DNA from: an uncultured Paracoccaceae bacterium
GTDB taxonomy: Bacteria; Pseudomonadota; Alphaproteobacteria; Rhodobacterales; Rhodobacteraceae
Length of the DNA: 64,000 nucleotides
NCBI GenBank assembly: GCA_947503175.1
Contig: CANNCO010000003.1
Coordinates: 255,501 to 319,500, forward strand
Direction: 5' to 3'
Made by a program: the position numbers and the translations under genes. The notes under the pieces were generated by a model. The model was not told where the DNA came from, did no database searches, and saw nothing but the letters and a program-made list of their open reading frames with translations. This document shows, in pieces, positions 8,471 through 19,978 of the stretch; position 1 is the stretch's first letter, and the number at the start of each line of letters is the position of its first letter.

Positions 8471-9436
8471 ATGACGGCGCTGGTGGCGATCCGCAACCTC
8501 ACCCGCATCTTCGATGTCTCGAAGCCCTGGCTGAACCGGGTCCTCGAACGGCGTCCGCGCGCGCTGCTGACGGCCGTGTCTGATGTTTCCTTCGAGATCC
8601 CCGAACGCAAGGTCTATGCCCTTGTGGGCGAAAGCGGCTCGGGCAAGTCGACGATTGGCAAGATGGTGGTCGGTCTTCTGCAACCCACTGAAGGGTCAGT
8701 GGAAGTTCAGGGGGTGGACCTGTCGCGCGAAACCGATCAGGCTCGGATCGAAGCGGTGCGTTCGGACATCCAGATGATCTTTCAGGACCCGTTCGCCAGC
8801 CTCAACCCCCGCTGGAAGGTACGCGACATCGTCGCCGAACCCGTGGCCGCGAAAGGCGGCAACACTCATGGCCTTGCCGAACGCCTCCTCGAACAGGTCG
8901 GCCTTTCTGCCCTCGACGCCGGCAAGTTCCCGCACGAGTTTTCCGGCGGTCAGCGCCAGAGAATCTGCATCGCCCGCGCCCTCGCCTCCGAACCGCGCCT
9001 GATCGTTTGTGACGAGCCCACATCGGCCCTTGACGTGTCGGTGCAGGCGCAGGTTCTGAACCTGATGAGCGATCTGAAGGACGAGTTCGGCCTGACCTAT
9101 CTGTTCATCAGCCACGACCTGACCGTGGTGCAGCACATGGCCGACACAATCGGGGTGCTCTATCTTGGCCGCCTTGTGGAAGAGGCTTCGCCCGACGCGC
9201 TGTTCGACGATCCAAAGCACCCCTATTCCCAGATGCTTCTGGCCGCGGCCCCCAAGATGGATGGCTTCGGGCGCGAGGTCGATCCGCCCAAGGGCGAGAT
9301 CCCGGACCCGATCAATCCGCCCTCGGGCTGCGCGTTTCACCCCCGCTGCCCGATTGCCGTGGACCGCTGCAGAAGCGAACGGCCCGAACTGCGCGCCATT
9401 CGCGGCACGCGCGTCGCCTGTCATCTGGCCCAGTAG
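8471..9436 (+). CDS. Peptide ABC transporter ATP-binding protein, DppF/OppF type
   Basis: A 321-residue ABC ATPase, partner of the preceding subunit. Visible motifs: Walker A GESGSGKS near residue 56, Q-loop FQDPFASLNPRW, signature FSGGQRQR, Walker B LIVCDEPTSALD, switch histidine ISHDLT, and the C-terminal cysteine region SGCAFHPRCPIAVDRC. The long insertion before Walker A (LNRVLERRPRALLTAV) is typical of DppF/OppF proteins. The gene starts 31 bases after the previous stop, directly behind the 11-bp repeat array, so the array could give it separate control. Confidence 0.93.
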   Translation: MTALVAIRNLTRIFDVSKPWLNRVLERRPRALLTAVSDVSFEIPERKVYALVGESGSGKSTIGKMVVGLLQPTEGSVEVQGVDLSRETDQARIEAVRSDIQMIFQDPFASLNPRWKVRDIVAEPVAAKGGNTHGLAERLLEQVGLSALDAGKFPHEFSGGQRQRICIARALASEPRLIVCDEPTSALDVSVQAQVLNLMSDLKDEFGLTYLFISHDLTVVQHMADTIGVLYLGRLVEEASPDALFDDPKHPYSQMLLAAAPKMDGFGREVDPPKGEIPDPINPPSGCAFHPRCPIAVDRCRSERPELRAIRGTRVACHLAQ

Positions 9437-9492
9437 GCTTGCCACCCCGGCCTGCCCGTCGCAGGGTTGGCCGAGCATGACGGGAGAGGCGG

Positions 9493-9939
9493 ATGAGCAT
9501 AACGGTCTGGATCGCACTGATCGCAATCGCAGTGGGCGGCATGGCAATCGCCACGCAGGCACCGATCAACAGCAGGTTGGCAAGCCATGTGGGCGATCCG
9601 GTCGCGGCGGCGGCGATCTCGTTCGGTGTGGGTTTCGCGGTGCTCGCGGCGATCACGATTCTCCGGGGCGGCGTGCCCGGCATGGCCCAAATGGCCAGCG
9701 CGCCCTGGTGGGCCTGGACCGGCGGTGCGCTTGGGGCGATCTATGTCTGGGCCGCCGTCTGGAGCGTCTCGACCCTTGGCGTCGTCACGATGGTTGCCGC
9801 GCTGATCTTTGGCCAACTGGCCGCCGCGCTGGTTCTTGATTCAACGGGGGCCTTTGGCCTTGCCGTGCGCGAGATCAGCCTGACGCGTATTCTGGCCGTG
9901 CTCTGCGTCGCCGTGGGCCTGATCCTCTCGCGGCTCTGA
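9493..9939 (+). CDS. DMT-superfamily membrane protein, YdcZ (DUF606) type
   Basis: A 148-residue integral membrane protein with about five hydrophobic spans. It shows the YdcZ/DUF606 pattern: an N-terminal span followed by ATQAPINSRLASHVGDPVAAAAISFGVG, a PWWAWTGGALGAIYV segment and a final LTRILAVLCVAVGLILSRL span. Such half-size transporters dimerise in the inner membrane; substrates are unknown. GGAGAGGCGG precedes the ATG. It lies four bases before the YkuD-like gene on the same strand. Confidence 0.82.
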   Translation: MSITVWIALIAIAVGGMAIATQAPINSRLASHVGDPVAAAAISFGVGFAVLAAITILRGGVPGMAQMASAPWWAWTGGALGAIYVWAAVWSVSTLGVVTMVAALIFGQLAAALVLDSTGAFGLAVREISLTRILAVLCVAVGLILSRL

Positions 9940-9942
9940 CCC

Positions 9943-10437
9943 ATGCGCCCCACCGATCTCGTTATCACGCCGCGCGGGCTTCGGTTTCTAGGCCGATACA
10001 TACCCTGTTCCGGCGGGCGCGGCGGCATCCGCAGCGACAAGGCCGAGGGCGACGGTGCAACGCCCCGGGGGACGCACCGGATCGTGGGCATGCTCTATCG
10101 CCCCGACCGCATGAGGCGACCAGCCGACTGGGCCGTACCGATCCGGCCAGGCGATCTCTGGTCCGACGATCCGAAGGATCCGGACTACAACCTGATGGTC
10201 CGCACGCCGCACGGCTATAGTCACGAGCGTCTGCACCGGGCCGATCCGCTCTATGATCTGGTGATCCTGACCGACTGGAACTGGCCCTATGCAAAGAAAG
10301 GGCGCGGCTCCGCGATCTTCATTCACCGCTGGCGGAAGCCCGGGCATCCGACCGAGGGGTGCATCGCAATGGCGCCGCAAAACCTGCTGTGGCTCGCCCC
10401 GCGCATCCGCCATACGACACGGCTGATCGTGCGTTAG
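9943..10437 (+). CDS. L,D-transpeptidase (YkuD)-like protein
   Basis: A 164-residue protein with the YkuD catalytic block IFIHRWRKPGHPTEGCIAM near residues 125-143, in which the histidine and cysteine of the active site are both present. YkuD enzymes cross-link or modify peptidoglycan peptides using this cysteine. No signal peptide or membrane anchor is visible at the N-terminus (MRPTDLVITPRGLRFLG), which is odd for a periplasmic wall enzyme. Its stop overlaps the convergent YggS gene by four bases. Confidence 0.82.
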   Translation: MRPTDLVITPRGLRFLGRYIPCSGGRGGIRSDKAEGDGATPRGTHRIVGMLYRPDRMRRPADWAVPIRPGDLWSDDPKDPDYNLMVRTPHGYSHERLHRADPLYDLVILTDWNWPYAKKGRGSAIFIHRWRKPGHPTEGCIAMAPQNLLWLAPRIRHTTRLIVR

Positions 10438-11090
10438 GCCGCCGGGGGACGCTCGCCGAAGATCGCCGAGCCCACGCGCACATGGGTGGCGCCCTGGGCG
10501 ATGGCCCGCTCGAAATCGCTGCTCATGCCCATGGACAGCCCCGTCAGATCGTTCCGCGCCGCAATCTTGGCGAGAAGCGCAAAGTGCAGGCTGGGCTCTT
10601 CCTCGACCGGCGGAATACACATCAGCCCCTTCACCGGCAGTTCCAGCGACCGGCATTCGGCAATGAAATCATCGGCTTCGCTTGGCAGAATGCCGGCTTT
10701 CTGCGGCTCCTCACCGGTGTTGACCTGCAGGAAGATATCGGGGCACGTTCCCATGTCCTGCGCCAGCCGCGCGATGGTTCTGGCGAGCTTTGGCCGGTCG
10801 ACCGAATGGATCGCATCGACAAGCTCCATCGCCGCGCGCGCCTTGTTGGTCTGCAAGGGCCCGATCAGGTGCAGTTCGATCCCGTCATATCGCTCCTTAA
10901 GCGCCGGCCACCGTCCCTGCGCCTCCTGCACCCGGTTTTCACCGAAGATCCGGTGTCCTTTATCCAGCACCGCCGTAATCCGGTCCTCGGGCTGTTTCTT
11001 CGAAACGGCGATCAGCCTGACCGATCCCGGTGCGCGCCCCGCGGCCGTTTCCGCCGCCGCGATCCGGGCGGTGATATCACTCAGCGGCAT
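10434..11090 (-). CDS. YggS-family PLP-binding protein
   Basis: A 218-residue TIM-barrel protein of the YggS/PLPBP family, which holds pyridoxal 5'-phosphate on a lysine and buffers cellular vitamin B6 without known catalysis. The lysine motif is visible in RLIAVSKKQPEDRI near residue 30, followed by IFGENRVQEAQGRW, LHLIGPLQTNK and, near the C-terminus, LSMGMSSDFERAI plus THVRVGSAIFGER. The start overlaps the end of the TPR-sulfotransferase gene by 14 bases, so the two are probably co-transcribed. Confidence 0.93.
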   Translation of the reverse strand: MPLSDITARIAAAETAAGRAPGSVRLIAVSKKQPEDRITAVLDKGHRIFGENRVQEAQGRWPALKERYDGIELHLIGPLQTNKARAAMELVDAIHSVDRPKLARTIARLAQDMGTCPDIFLQVNTGEEPQKAGILPSEADDFIAECRSLELPVKGLMCIPPVEEEPSLHFALLAKIAARNDLTGLSMGMSSDFERAIAQGATHVRVGSAIFGERPPAA

Positions 11091-13242
11091 CGGAGTATTG
11101 CGGTCCCAAAGCTTCGAGCAGTTCGTCCAGCTCGTTGCCGTAACGCTGCCATGCCTTGGTCGACGACTTATACATCGGCTGGCGCACCTGATAGAGGCTC
11201 AGGGTTTTGACGCGGTTGTCGGATTTGTGGAAATCCAGGCATGCGTCTTCCCATTCCAGACCGCAGGCTTCGATCAGCTTGCGTGACTCCTCTTCGGGGT
11301 TAGAGACAAGATCCTCGTACTGGATCTCATAGAACCAGTCCGGCACCATTTCCCGCCACATGTCCAGCCACCCAACGAACTGGTGATAAACCTCCGCGAG
11401 ACCCGTCAAGGAATAGGAATAGGTATGTGCGTTCTCGGGAAAGACGTTCTTGTACATGGACAAGAGATTGTCGCGCGGGTCACGACGCACAACAATAAAG
11501 CGTGCCTTAGGCATAGCCCGCTTGATCGGCCCGATCCACGCATAGGTTTGGATCGACTTGTCCACGATGCGGTCAGAACCCGGGTGAAGGCGCCGCACGT
11601 AATCCTCGTAGCGTTTGGCAACCCCCCGATATACCGCTTCGGGAACATCCGAAGCGAGACGGATGCGCCCCTCGCCGTCTCCCATGCCACGAATAAGTTC
11701 ACGCGTGATCACGCTCAGTTCCCCAGTGCTGGTCACAGTCGAATGGCTGCTGATGATCTGTTCGACAAGTGTCGTTCCCGATCGCGGCATGCCGGTCACG
11801 AAAATAGGCGCATAATCACTTGATCCACTTAGTTCGAGGTTACTCCAATCGACACTTCTGAGGCACTTCTCAATGTGCTGGTTATGTCTATCACGGCTTT
11901 CGCTGTTTGACGGACGAGCCTCGCGCATCAGTTTGTTTGCAGGATGCAGGTATTTAAATACCTTGTCGTACTCCTTGGCATCTTCGTACACCTTCGCAAG
12001 GGCAAAGCCAAAATGCGCGCGGCGTTCAGCCGCCAAGGATACATCCTCGAACCCTTCCCTCAAAGTCGTGACAATCGGATCGTCAACCGGGATCTTCTGC
12101 GACGTTAGGAAGACACGGTACGTTTCACCCCTACTCGGATCCAGTTTCAGAGCTTTTTTGAAATTGGATCGCGCTTTATCAAAGTCACCTGTTTGCTGGG
12201 CATGTTCAGCGATCCTGACCGTCGCCAGAAGGTTGTTCGGCTGTTTCGCAAGGATCTTCTGGTATTCAGATATGGCCTCTTCGGACTCTCCGATCTCAGC
12301 AAGGCAAAGGCCCATCAAAAGACCATAACCCGCAGGATAGATGCCGCGTTTCTTAGCAGCGAGCAACACATCGCGCGCTTCGAAGAAATTCCGTTCATCA
12401 TAGAGAAGCCGCGCAAGATCGTACGGCGGAGTGTCCGCGTCGGGGTTGATGGCTATCGCACGGCGCAAATCCAGAACCGCATCGTCGATCCGCTTGATAG
12501 CCTTAAAGCATTCAGACCTGCAAATGAGCGCCGTTACCATTCCAGGGGCAATTCGCAGGGCAATGTTGCACTGGCGTATGCCCTCCGGAGCCCGACCGAG
12601 ATTCACCAGAATCCGGGCATAGTTGGCACGCGCTTCGGCATAGCCGGGATCCATTTTGATCCCCTTTTCCGACACGGGCAAAGCCTCGTCGTATCGTTCC
12701 TGCGACGACATGGAGACCGCCAACACATCATAAAGCGCTGGTATCTTCGGAAACCGACGCAGTTCCGCAACGGCCAACGCTTCAGCCTCCGCGAAACGCC
12801 CGACATTAATCGCATTCACAATCGCCTCAAAGCGCGCCTTAGGAAGCCTACCGATGGAAAAGCGGGACTTGCCCCTGAATGCGACCGACGTGGAAAGATC
12901 GCCCTTTACGCGCTTCTCGAGCGGCGCTTTTGCCAGGGCATCGAGGAACACCTGAAGTTCTTGCTTGTCGGAAAGCGTCATCACCACCTCCGACCATAGT
13001 TTCCATATATCAACGACCTTGGGCTTCAGCGTTGCTGCGGCCTTTACATGGGTCGTCGCGCGGTCGAGACGATCATTCTTCAGGAAAATCCGCGTAATCT
13101 GGAAATGAACCTCTGGGATATTCGCATTGAGATCAAGAATGTCCGCGTATTTGGCGAGCGCCTTGTCATCTTGTTCCAGAGCCTGAAGCTTTTGCCCCTC
13201 TTCATAGAGTTCTTTGATTTGCTGCTTTGTTACTGAGAGCAT
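11077..13242 (-). CDS. TPR-repeat sulfotransferase
   Basis: A 721-residue protein. Residues 1 to about 440 are tandem tetratricopeptide repeats (for example RFPKIPALYDVLAVSM and KKALKLDPSRGETYRV). A sulfotransferase domain follows, with the 5'-phosphosulfate loop TGMPRSGTTLVEQIISSH, the 3'-phosphate motif RRDPRDNLLSMY and a C-terminal GLEWEDACLDFHKS region. It would move sulfate from PAPS to a glycan or protein held by the TPRs; the acceptor is unknown. The ATG at 13242 has GAGGA eight bases upstream; an in-frame ATG at 13257 has none. The gene looks AT-richer than its neighbours, which hints at a different history. Confidence 0.88.
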   Translation of the reverse strand: MLSVTKQQIKELYEEGQKLQALEQDDKALAKYADILDLNANIPEVHFQITRIFLKNDRLDRATTHVKAAATLKPKVVDIWKLWSEVVMTLSDKQELQVFLDALAKAPLEKRVKGDLSTSVAFRGKSRFSIGRLPKARFEAIVNAINVGRFAEAEALAVAELRRFPKIPALYDVLAVSMSSQERYDEALPVSEKGIKMDPGYAEARANYARILVNLGRAPEGIRQCNIALRIAPGMVTALICRSECFKAIKRIDDAVLDLRRAIAINPDADTPPYDLARLLYDERNFFEARDVLLAAKKRGIYPAGYGLLMGLCLAEIGESEEAISEYQKILAKQPNNLLATVRIAEHAQQTGDFDKARSNFKKALKLDPSRGETYRVFLTSQKIPVDDPIVTTLREGFEDVSLAAERRAHFGFALAKVYEDAKEYDKVFKYLHPANKLMREARPSNSESRDRHNQHIEKCLRSVDWSNLELSGSSDYAPIFVTGMPRSGTTLVEQIISSHSTVTSTGELSVITRELIRGMGDGEGRIRLASDVPEAVYRGVAKRYEDYVRRLHPGSDRIVDKSIQTYAWIGPIKRAMPKARFIVVRRDPRDNLLSMYKNVFPENAHTYSYSLTGLAEVYHQFVGWLDMWREMVPDWFYEIQYEDLVSNPEEESRKLIEACGLEWEDACLDFHKSDNRVKTLSLYQVRQPMYKSSTKAWQRYGNELDELLEALGPQYSDAAE

Positions 13243-13325
13243 GGCGGGGTTCCTCATGCATGAGCCTGCTCATCATACCTAAAAAGCGCAGCAACGGATG
13301 TCCAGCAATCGCCCTCTGTCAGAAG

Positions 13326-13355
13326 CAAAAAGAGCGGGCCGAAGCCCGCTCTTTG
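13326..13355 (-). terminator. Rho-independent terminator of the porin gene
   Basis: An 11-bp perfect stem (13329-13339 with 13344-13354) closed by a four-base loop. On the minus strand the loop is TTCG inside GGGC/GCCC, the very stable UUCG tetraloop, and it is followed by a T run. It lies about 20 bases after the porin stop. Complementary A and T runs mean it could also work on the plus strand. Confidence 0.9.
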
Positions 13356-13376
13356 CATTAGATTTGGTTCGTTCGA

Positions 13377-14477
13377 TTAGAACGAGAGACCAAGGCCAGC
13401 AGACCAAGTATCTTTGCTTGGCTGGGCTGCCGCGCCAAGGGCAAACCCGTCACCAGAACCATAGCCGAACATGGCGACTGCGCCACCACCGAGGTCATAG
13501 TTCACAGCAACACCGAAGCCGTCAGCTTCGAAATCAGCAGTACCACCAAGGGTACCGTCGAACTTGCCGTAGTTGGCTTCGATCAACAGGGCATCCATCT
13601 GGTAACCGATACCGATGCCATAGTGATCCCACTCAACAGCAACATTGGAGAGCGCAGCGGTTGCTGTCGAAGTGCCAGTCGTCGTTCCTGTTACAGTCGT
13701 CAGAACTCCGTCAACCTTCGAGTAGTTCAGCTTCACTCCGAAACCACCAGCCAGATCGGCCGAAAGCGACACACCATAGATGTCGCCCGTACCCGTAGCA
13801 GATATGTTCGTGAAGCCGGAGACCGTACCACCAGTTGTCGTAAATGTGGCAGCAGTTGTCACTGCAAGATCAGGCGTTCCGAGCGTGCCGTCCTGATAGG
13901 CCAGACCGATGCGGATGTCGGCACCACCAAGCGAAGCACTGTAGGTGAAACCGATGCCGAGGTTTTCGTCGGTAGCGGCGGTGTTGTCACCAACTTCAGC
14001 CGACAGAGCCACAGCGAAGTCACCGAACGAGTACTGGTAGCGCGCTACCTGACCGTCCAGCGAACCATCGAGACCAGCGTTACCGTTCCAGCCGGCATGC
14101 TCCGAGTGGTCGTCTGCAATGGCTGTGCCCCATACAGTTTCGTCCATCGCCCAGTCGAACGCACCGTCGGTGTCGCCCATGGTGATACGGCCGAAGTTAC
14201 CAGCAACGAAGGCGGACGAATCGTTTGCATCGTCCGGGATCCCGTTGTCGTCACCTGTGTTGGTGACTTCGTCGAGGTCGATCGTGGCACCGAAGGTCAG
14301 GCCATTGTCCGTTTCGCCCGACAGGGTGAACGTAACGTCGATGTCGTTGTGGAAGACGATCTCGTCGCCGTTGTCTTTAATACCGATTTCGGCATAACCC
14401 GAGAGCTCGACGCCCTGGGCGGATGCAACACCTGCGGTCATAGCGAGCGCGGTGCTGGCAAGAAGTACCTTTTTCAT
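13377..14477 (-). CDS. Outer-membrane porin, Rhodobacter type
   Basis: A 366-residue porin. The ATG at 14477 begins MKKVLLASTALAMTAGVASA, a clean signal peptide, and is preceded by GAGGGA; longer readings have no such site. The mature part starts GVELSGYAEIGIKD, contains the alpha-porin constriction-loop style block NFGRITMGDTDGAFDWAMDE, alternates beta-strands throughout, and ends in the obligatory C-terminal phenylalanine (WSAGLGLSF). It should form a trimeric 16-strand channel. The strong terminator after it fits high-level single-gene expression. Confidence 0.93.
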   Translation of the reverse strand: MKKVLLASTALAMTAGVASAQGVELSGYAEIGIKDNGDEIVFHNDIDVTFTLSGETDNGLTFGATIDLDEVTNTGDDNGIPDDANDSSAFVAGNFGRITMGDTDGAFDWAMDETVWGTAIADDHSEHAGWNGNAGLDGSLDGQVARYQYSFGDFAVALSAEVGDNTAATDENLGIGFTYSASLGGADIRIGLAYQDGTLGTPDLAVTTAATFTTTGGTVSGFTNISATGTGDIYGVSLSADLAGGFGVKLNYSKVDGVLTTVTGTTTGTSTATAALSNVAVEWDHYGIGIGYQMDALLIEANYGKFDGTLGGTADFEADGFGVAVNYDLGGGAVAMFGYGSGDGFALGAAAQPSKDTWSAGLGLSF

Positions 14478-14589
14478 TTCGTTTCCCTCGTGTTCAAAGG
14501 TCGCCAAGTCAGGAGTTCTGAATTGGATATGCGTTTCATTCGCTCCAACCCCGATGATTTGCAAGTTTACCCCGTAGCGATCCCCGAAA

Positions 14590-14607
14590 TGCACCGGGTA
14601 TGGTGCA
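14590..14607. promoter_or_regulatory. Inverted repeat between porin and DUF3576 genes
   Basis: TGCACC at 14590-14595 is mirrored by GGTGCA at 14602-14607 with a six-base spacer. It lies in the 239-base gap between the divergent porin (start 14477) and lipoprotein (start 14717) genes. An operator is possible, but no known regulator site is recognised. Confidence 0.3.
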
Positions 14608-14716
14608 GCGAAGCCACAGTGTATGCCATCGGCAACGCCAAAAGCCCCCGGGAAACATCTTGTGGCAGCTTAACGGCTCGGATACCAAGGGTTTGCAACA
14701 AGGGTACGGGGTTCGG

Positions 14717-15232
14717 ATGCGGGCGCGGAACTGGGCGAAAATCGGCCTTCTGGTCGGGGTGATTCTGGCTGCAGCAGGCTGTGGCCGGATCGGCAATCTC
14801 TTTGGCGGTGGCGACACCGCGACCGTAAGATCGCCCGAGGAACAGGAGCGTCTTGACGCCCAGTTGCCCCCCGAGCTTACCGAAGACCGCGATACGATCT
14901 GGGATCTGTTCCGCAACGTGGACGACCCGAACACCACGCTGGAGGTCAACCGCTATATCTGGAACGCGACGCTGGACGTGCTCGATTTCCTGCCCGTGCA
15001 GGGGGCGGACCCGTTTTCCGGCGTTCTGATCTTCGGCTTCGGCACACCGCCGGGTGGCGGTCGCGCCTATCGCGCCACCGTCTATGTGCAGGATCCCGCG
15101 CTTGACGCACGATCCCTGCGGGTCGCGCTGGCCACCCGTTCGGGCGCCGCACCGATCGAGACGGTGCGCGCCATCGAGGACGCCATTCTGACCCGCGCCC
15201 GCCAGCTACGGATCCGCGAAGAAGACCTCTGA
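14717..15232 (+). CDS. DUF3576-type lipoprotein
   Basis: A 171-residue lipoprotein. From the ATG at 14717 the leader MRARNWAKIGLLVGVILAAAGC ends in a good lipobox (AAGC). The mature part has an acidic linker, then TTLEVNRYIWNATLDVLDFLPVQGADPFSGVLIFGFG and a strand-helix end, matching alphaproteobacterial DUF3576 proteins of unknown envelope function. It is followed by leuS on the same strand, a conserved neighbourhood in this group as far as I recall. Divergent from the porin. Confidence 0.82.
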   Translation: MRARNWAKIGLLVGVILAAAGCGRIGNLFGGGDTATVRSPEEQERLDAQLPPELTEDRDTIWDLFRNVDDPNTTLEVNRYIWNATLDVLDFLPVQGADPFSGVLIFGFGTPPGGGRAYRATVYVQDPALDARSLRVALATRSGAAPIETVRAIEDAILTRARQLRIREEDL

Positions 15233-15277
15233 CCCCGCCCGCTCTGGATTCTGCACCACTGACTGAGTATGCACCAC

Positions 15278-15302
15278 GCCGGGTCCCCGCGCCCGGCTCT
15301 TT
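15278..15302 (+). terminator. Possible terminator between DUF3576 gene and leuS
   Basis: GCCGGG (15278-15283) pairs with CCCGGC (15292-15297) around an eight-base loop, followed by TCTTTC. It is short and the T tract is interrupted, so it may only attenuate read-through into leuS. Confidence 0.4.
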
Positions 15303-15326
15303 CACTTTCCAAGGACCACCAGCCCG

Positions 15327-17874
<2,548 letters not shown>

Positions 17875-17888
<14 letters not shown>

Positions 17889-18366
17889 CCGCCGTGCAGC
17901 CGTTTTGATGCTCGCCGCCTTCGTGGCGGGGTGCGGGTTTCAGCCGGTCTATGGGCCGGGCGGCTCGGCCGAAGGGCTGCGCGGGACAATCGGCTTCGAT
18001 GCGCCAAGTGATCTCGAAGGCTTTGCGCTGGTGCGCCAGCTTGAGAACCGGCTGGGGCTGGCCGACGCCCCGGCCTATCGCCTGTCGGCACGCATTTTCA
18101 CGGACCAGCAGGAGCTTGGGGTGACCCCCGATCAGGTCATCACCCGTTACAACCTGCGGGGCCGCGTGGAATTCAGCCTGATCGACGAAACCACGGGCCG
18201 GATCGCGACATCCGGTCAGGTCGCAAGCTTCACCAGCTATTCCGCCACGGGAACGCCCTTTGCCACGCAGACGGCCCGAGAAGATGCGACCGACCGCCTG
18301 ATGACAATTCTCGCCGATCAGATCGTATCGCGCCTTCTGGTGACGGCGGGGGAGTGGCGGCAGTGA
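17875..18366 (+). CDS. lptE: LPS assembly lipoprotein LptE
   Basis: A 163-residue outer-membrane lipoprotein. The leader [20 protein letters not shown] ends in a lipobox, and the mature N-terminus [11 protein letters not shown] is the conserved LptE start. LptE plugs the LptD barrel that places lipopolysaccharide in the outer leaflet. It begins inside the 3' end of leuS and ends inside the holA start codon, the leuS-lptE-holA order common in Proteobacteria, so translation of all three is probably coupled. Confidence 0.9.
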
Positions 18367-19388
18367 AACTGTCGACCCGAGAGGCCGCCCGCTATTTCCG
18401 CAAACCCGACCCCGACAAGACCGGCCTCCTGATCTATGGCGCAGACGCCATGCGCGTGGCGCTTAAACGGCAAGAGGTCATCGCGGCCCTGATCGGCCCC
18501 GACGGCCCCGACGAGATGCGGCTGGAACGGATCGCCGGGGCCGAATTGCGCAAGGACCCGGCCCGGCTGGGCGACGCGATCAAGGCGCAGGGGTTCTTTC
18601 CCGGTCCGCGCGTGGCCTTTGTCGAAGATGCCGGTGACGGGCTGGCTCCCGCAATCGCCTCAGCGCTTGAAGACTGGGCCACGGGCGATGCGCAGGTCAT
18701 CGTCACTGCCGGGTCGCTTGCCGCGCGGTCGGCCCTGCGCAAGCTCTTTGAAGGTCACAGCAACGCCTATGCGGTTGGTATCTATGACGATCCGCCCTCG
18801 CGTGACGAGATCGAGGAAATGCTGAAAACTGCTGGCCTCTCCGCCATCGACCGCGACGCCATGGGCGATCTCGAAGCCCTGTCCCGCGCCCTCGACCCTG
18901 GCGATTTCCGGCAGACCGTCGAACGCATGGCGCTTTACAAGCTGGGCGATACCGACCCGCTTAACTCGGAAGAAATCACGAAACTTGCACCCGCATCGGT
19001 CGAAGCGGATGTGGATGACATTCTGAATGTCGTGGCCGAGGCGCGAACCGCGGAAATCGGCCCCGTCATGGTGCGGCTCAAGGCACAAGGCGTCACACCG
19101 GTTTCGCTTTGTATCGGGGCGACCCGCCATTTTCGCGCGCTTCACGGTGCGGCGTCCGATCCGGGCGGCGTGTCCTCGGGCATCGCCAAGCTGCGCCCGC
19201 CCGTCTTTGGCCCTCGCCGCGACCGGATGCAGCGTCAGGCGCAGGCCTGGGGCATGCACAAGCTGGAACAGGCGCTGGGGCTTTTGATCGATACGGATCT
19301 GACACTCCGGTCGGCCAGCCGCGCCCCGGCCATGGCGGTGATGGAACGCACCCTGATCCGCTTGTCGATGCTGGGCAGGGGGCGCTAG
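18363..19388 (+). CDS. holA: DNA polymerase III subunit delta
   Basis: A 341-residue clamp-loader delta subunit, the wrench that opens the beta sliding clamp. It shows FFPGPRVAFVEDAGDGLA, the linker DRDAMGDLEALSRALDPGDFRQTVERMALY and the C-terminal collar helices ending in LSMLGRGR. I place the start at the GTG at 18363, which overlaps the lptE stop and has a GGGGGA nine bases upstream; an in-frame GTG at 18354 is too close to that site. The GST gene follows two bases after the stop. Confidence 0.92.
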   Translation: MKLSTREAARYFRKPDPDKTGLLIYGADAMRVALKRQEVIAALIGPDGPDEMRLERIAGAELRKDPARLGDAIKAQGFFPGPRVAFVEDAGDGLAPAIASALEDWATGDAQVIVTAGSLAARSALRKLFEGHSNAYAVGIYDDPPSRDEIEEMLKTAGLSAIDRDAMGDLEALSRALDPGDFRQTVERMALYKLGDTDPLNSEEITKLAPASVEADVDDILNVVAEARTAEIGPVMVRLKAQGVTPVSLCIGATRHFRALHGAASDPGGVSSGIAKLRPPVFGPRRDRMQRQAQAWGMHKLEQALGLLIDTDLTLRSASRAPAMAVMERTLIRLSMLGRGR

Positions 19389-19390
19389 GG

Positions 19391-19978
19391 ATGTATCAGG
19401 TTATCGGGTCCCTGCGCACGCGCACCTTCCGGGTGCTCTGGGCGCTGGAAGAGATGGGGCTGGAGTACGAGCATATCCATGCCCCGCCCCGCTCGCCCGA
19501 AATCCTTGCCCTGAACCCATCGGGCAAGGTTCCGGCGATGAAGGTCGGCGAGACCGTGATCACCGATTCCGCGGCCATCCTCACTTATCTGGCCGACCAC
19601 CATAACACCCTGACCCATCCCGCCGGGACGCTGGAACGCGCCCGTCAGGATGCGATGACCGGCTTTGTTCTGGACGAGATGGACGGTGTCTTATGGATGG
19701 CCGGAAAGCATAAATTCGTGCTGCCCAAGGAAAAGCGGATGCCCGCCATCATGGACAGCCTGAGATGGGAGTTTGAGCGGTCTCAGGCCCTGTTTTCGGC
19801 CCGGTTCGGCGATGGTCCCTTCATCATGGGCGACCAGATGACGATCACCGATATCATCGCCGCCCATTGCGGAAACTGGGCCGAAAAGTTCGACTTCCCG
19901 ATGACCGATCCGGTCTGGGTCGATTACGTGAACCGGATGCGCGCGCGCCCCGCCTTCGTCAAACTCGATGCCGGTTAG
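19391..19978 (+). CDS. Glutathione S-transferase family protein
   Basis: A 195-residue GST. The N-terminal thioredoxin-like domain has MYQVIGSLRTRTFRVLWALEEMG, the cis-proline NPSGKVPAMKV near residue 50 and the glutathione-binding TDSAAILTYLA. The all-helical C-terminal domain contains the N-capping box MTITDIIAAHCGNWA. The usual serine or tyrosine of the active site is replaced by a threonine/arginine stretch (SLRTRTF), so the catalytic class is unclear. It follows holA by two bases and is convergent with the flavoprotein gene, overlapping it by four bases. Confidence 0.88.
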   Translation: MYQVIGSLRTRTFRVLWALEEMGLEYEHIHAPPRSPEILALNPSGKVPAMKVGETVITDSAAILTYLADHHNTLTHPAGTLERARQDAMTGFVLDEMDGVLWMAGKHKFVLPKEKRMPAIMDSLRWEFERSQALFSARFGDGPFIMGDQMTITDIIAAHCGNWAEKFDFPMTDPVWVDYVNRMRARPAFVKLDAG

